Below are positions 61,697-64,000 of a stretch of DNA of 64,000 nt, piece after piece; the stretch's first letter is position 1; every line of letters starts with the position of its first letter. The translations under genes were made by a program, and so were the position numbers. The notes below the pieces were generated by a model. It was not told where the DNA came from, ran no database searches, and saw only the letters and a program-made list of their open reading frames with translations. Origin of the DNA: Bacteroidia bacterium (GTDB lineage Bacteria > Bacteroidota > Bacteroidia > CAIKAF01); contig JACVCJ010000016.1 in NCBI GenBank assembly GCA_016742095.1, positions 1 to 64,000 on the forward strand. The letters are read 5' to 3'.

Positions 61697-61708
61697 AGCC
61701 TCTTACCT

Positions 61709-64000
61709 ATGAAAAAACTTTTACTCCTTATGGTTCCCCTGCTGGGAACGATCAACCTGTATACGCAGTCCGACGGTTGCAGCGCGGCTGCCACACTGCC
61801 TGTCAGCGCAAACTGCAGCAGTCCCCAGGCCGGTACCACCACCGGTGCCACCCAGACCATCCCCGGCTGTTCGGGTACGGCCGACGATGACGTGTGGTAT
61901 AAATTCACGGCCACTTCCACATCACACCAGATCACAGTGAACGGCTCCGCGGGCTTCGATGCCGTGGTGCAGCTTTTCTCCGGCCCCTGCGGCAGCCTGG
62001 TCTCCCTGGTCTGTAAAGACGATAATTTCACGGGACAGCAGGAAGTGATCAATTATACCGGGCTTAGCATAGGCGCTACGTATACTATTCGTGTTTACCA
62101 TTACGGCGCCGGTTCCGGTTCCGGGAATTTCGATATCTGTGTGACCCAGGCCCCGGCTCCGCCTGTCAACAATAACTGTTCAGGTGCCACAGCACTTAAC
62201 GTAAATACAGCCTGCGTGCCCACGGCCGGTACCACACTGGGGGCAACGGCTTCTATCCCCGGCTGTGCCGGTAATGCCGACGACGACGTATGGTACAGCT
62301 TTGTAGCCACCAATGCCCTGCAGACCATTACGGTGAATCCTTCCGCCGGTATCGATCCCGTGGTACAGCTTTTCAGCGGTCCCTGCGGCACGCTCAACGG
62401 ACTCTACTGCCAGGACGCCGGTCTTACGGGCGGGCAGGAAGTGATCAGTGCAGTAGGCCTGGTGCCGGGACAAACCTATTACATCCGTGTATATGATTAT
62501 TACACCGGGAACGCCGGAACGTTCAATATATGCGTTACGGGAGCGGTGACACCCACCCCTACGAACGACGAGCCCTGTTCTGCCATTGCATTGCCGGCGG
62601 TAACGGCGGCCTGTACCTATTCTGAATTTACTACCATAGGCTCTACGGCCAGCGCAGTGCCGGCGCCTTCGTCCTGTGCGGGCGGGAGCGGGGCGGCCAA
62701 CGGCGGCTGGTCGGCATCCTCACACGATATCTGGTTCGCCATAACCGTACCCGCCAGCGGAAACCTGTACATACAAAGCAAACCCAATATGCCGGCCGGC
62801 CGTATTTCCGACGGGGTGATGGCCCTGTATTCCGGCAGCTGTTCCTCGCTTACGCAGATCGCCTGTTCCGACGATAACCCCGTATATCCCGGCAGCAACA
62901 ACGATAACCTGCCCCTGCTCACCGCCACCGGACTTACACCGGGCGCTACCGTATACCTGCGCTATTTCGGGTACGGATCTTCGCAGGGAACATTCGGGCT
63001 CTGCGTAACCACCGCCGTGAACGATAACTGCGCCAATGCCCTGTACATCTGCGATATCAACGGGTATAGCTCTTCCACCAGCGGCGCCTACACGGCCGAC
63101 CGCCCCTGTAATATGCGGGGCAACAACGAAGATGTGAACGGCGTAAATCAGCCCGACGGCATCAATACAGGCGGCATTTTCGGACAGGGTGGGCCCTGGG
63201 GCACCGGTTCGCCCAACTACGATGTGATCATCAACAACAACAGCTGGATCAAATTTACGGCCGCCGCCGCTACGGCTACCCTGCAGGTAAGTATTTACGA
63301 CTGCTGGGTGGGCAATTACCCCAGCGGGGGCATCCAGATGCAGATATTTTCAGGTACGAACTGCTGTAATTTTGTACCTGTTTCCAATTTTGAAGAAAGT
63401 TCCACCGGGTTCATCATCACGGCCAACGGCCTTACCGCAGGCCAGGACTACTACCTGATGGTGGACGGTTTTGCAGGCGATATCTGCAACTATACCATTA
63501 CGGCTCAGAGCGGCGTACTGTTCCCCGATATCCCGGATGTGCCGCCCGTTTGCGAAGGCAGTTCGGTAACGCTCAGCGCCCCGGCAGGGGCCACTACCTA
63601 CCTGTGGCAGCATAACGGGGCCGCCACGCAGTCGGTAACGGTTACGCCGGCCACCACACAAACCTATTATTGCGAAGTAACGGGCCTCTGCGGCCACAAA
63701 CAAACCCTGGACGTGGTGGTGGCGGTAACGCCCAGACCCATCGTATCCATTAACAACGGCAATGCGGTAAGCACCTGTCAGGGCAGTCCGGTAACGCTTA
63801 CGGCTTCGGGAGCGGCGGGCTATGTGTGGAGCACTTCACAGACCAGCACTTCAATTAATGTAAACCCGGCGGCCAATACCAGCTATTCGGTGATCGGCAC
63901 TTCCGCGGGCTGCAGCGATACGGCCCAGGTGACGGTAACGGTGAATGCCCTGCCCACGCTGAGCGTAAATCCCACGGAAACGCCCAGCAACTGTTCACAG
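61709..64000 (+). CDS. Large secreted PPC/Ig-repeat surface protein (3' truncated)
   Basis: Frame open from ATG 61709 to the window end, 764 codons, no stop. Signal peptide MKKLLLLMVPLLGTINLYTQ, then at least two related modules (about 25-150 and 155-285) with the shared pattern GCxGxADDDVWYxF ... VVQLFSGPCG ... GQEVI, which fit bacterial pre-peptidase C-terminal-like domains, a third variant (SSHDIWFAITVP), a longer domain (NSWIKFTAAAATATLQVSIYD), and Ig-like domains with CEGSSVTLSAPAGATTYLWQ and CQGSPVTLTASGAAGYVWS. A C-terminal T9SS module is expected beyond the window. Probably an adhesin or surface scaffold. Confidence 0.82.
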   Translation, partial: MKKLLLLMVPLLGTINLYTQSDGCSAAATLPVSANCSSPQAGTTTGATQTIPGCSGTADDDVWYKFTATSTSHQITVNGSAGFDAVVQLFSGPCGSLVSLVCKDDNFTGQQEVINYTGLSIGATYTIRVYHYGAGSGSGNFDICVTQAPAPPVNNNCSGATALNVNTACVPTAGTTLGATASIPGCAGNADDDVWYSFVATNALQTITVNPSAGIDPVVQLFSGPCGTLNGLYCQDAGLTGGQEVISAVGLVPGQTYYIRVYDYYTGNAGTFNICVTGAVTPTPTNDEPCSAIALPAVTAACTYSEFTTIGSTASAVPAPSSCAGGSGAANGGWSASSHDIWFAITVPASGNLYIQSKPNMPAGRISDGVMALYSGSCSSLTQIACSDDNPVYPGSNNDNLPLLTATGLTPGATVYLRYFGYGSSQGTFGLCVTTAVNDNCANALYICDINGYSSSTSGAYTADRPCNMRGNNEDVNGVNQPDGINTGGIFGQGGPWGTGSPNYDVIINNNSWIKFTAAAATATLQVSIYDCWVGNYPSGGIQMQIFSGTNCCNFVPVSNFEESSTGFIITANGLTAGQDYYLMVDGFAGDICNYTITAQSGVLFPDIPDVPPVCEGSSVTLSAPAGATTYLWQHNGAATQSVTVTPATTQTYYCEVTGLCGHKQTLDVVVAVTPRPIVSINNGNAVSTCQGSPVTLTASGAAGYVWSTSQTSTSINVNPAANTSYSVIGTSAGCSDTAQVTVTVNALPTLSVNPTETPSNCSQ

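Noticed and set aside
1-64000. tRNA genes, rRNA genes, insertion sequences, prophage
   Set aside because: None could be recognised by reading; no transposase, integrase or tRNA-like cloverleaf was seen.

Overview
The window reads as one stretch of a Bacteroidota chromosome, most likely from the Chitinophagales or a nearby class. Evidence: several proteins end in type IX secretion system (T9SS) sorting domains; there is a TamL-type outer-membrane lipoprotein; transketolase is split into two genes; and many genes are preceded by the Bacteroidota promoter pattern TTTG - about 19 nt - TAnnTTTG. The exception is the first ~200 bases, which encode an alphaproteobacterial-style beta-helix fragment fused in frame to a methionine aminopeptidase. 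I read that as a chimeric contig end.

Layout. 0.2-4.3 kb: end of map; an fbaB-accD-mdh operon on the minus strand; the remnant of an AraC-type regulator. 4.3-8.4 kb: a minus-strand run (methyltransferase, LolD-like ABC ATPase, PBP4) and a plus-strand pair (small lipoprotein, SCO protein). 8.4-16.3 kb: a tripartite RND efflux operon, divergent from a LytS/LytTR two-component pair, with a repeat-rich palindromic intergenic region between them. 16.4-29.3 kb: a T9SS protein, a sigma factor with a small 56-aa gene behind it, an RNA methyltransferase, TamL, two lipoproteins, LpxD, EF-P, HU, Fmt and split transketolase. 29.4-45.6 kb: a T9SS surface-protein region with an Omp28-like protein, two very large paralogues sharing 85-residue tandem repeats, a di-heme peroxidase between them, a filament-like secreted protein, a parvulin-type foldase and one more T9SS protein. 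45.6-51.4 kb: a LytTR response regulator, a ~1,484-aa hybrid kinase, and an intergenic region holding two similar short transcription units. 51.4-64 kb: a giant outer-membrane protein, a threonine dehydrogenase-like epimerase, a lipid kinase, RsmE, L28, the rpsL-rpsG-fusA operon, a small secreted protein, and the start of another large surface protein cut by the window end.

Most interesting part: 50.70-51.27 kb. Two units each have three direct repeats at identical 20- and 21-nt spacing, a perfect -7 element without a -33 element, a 22-nt identical core, an octamer GTGAGGAA exactly 42 nt from the core start, and an intrinsic terminator. One of them also carries a 17-nt copy of the ribosome-binding region of the adjacent hybrid kinase mRNA. 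I propose a pair of small RNAs controlled by the neighbouring LytTR regulator. A similar ~20-nt phased repeat pattern lies beside the other LytTR system. All assignments are from reading sequence and recalling protein families; no database search was run.
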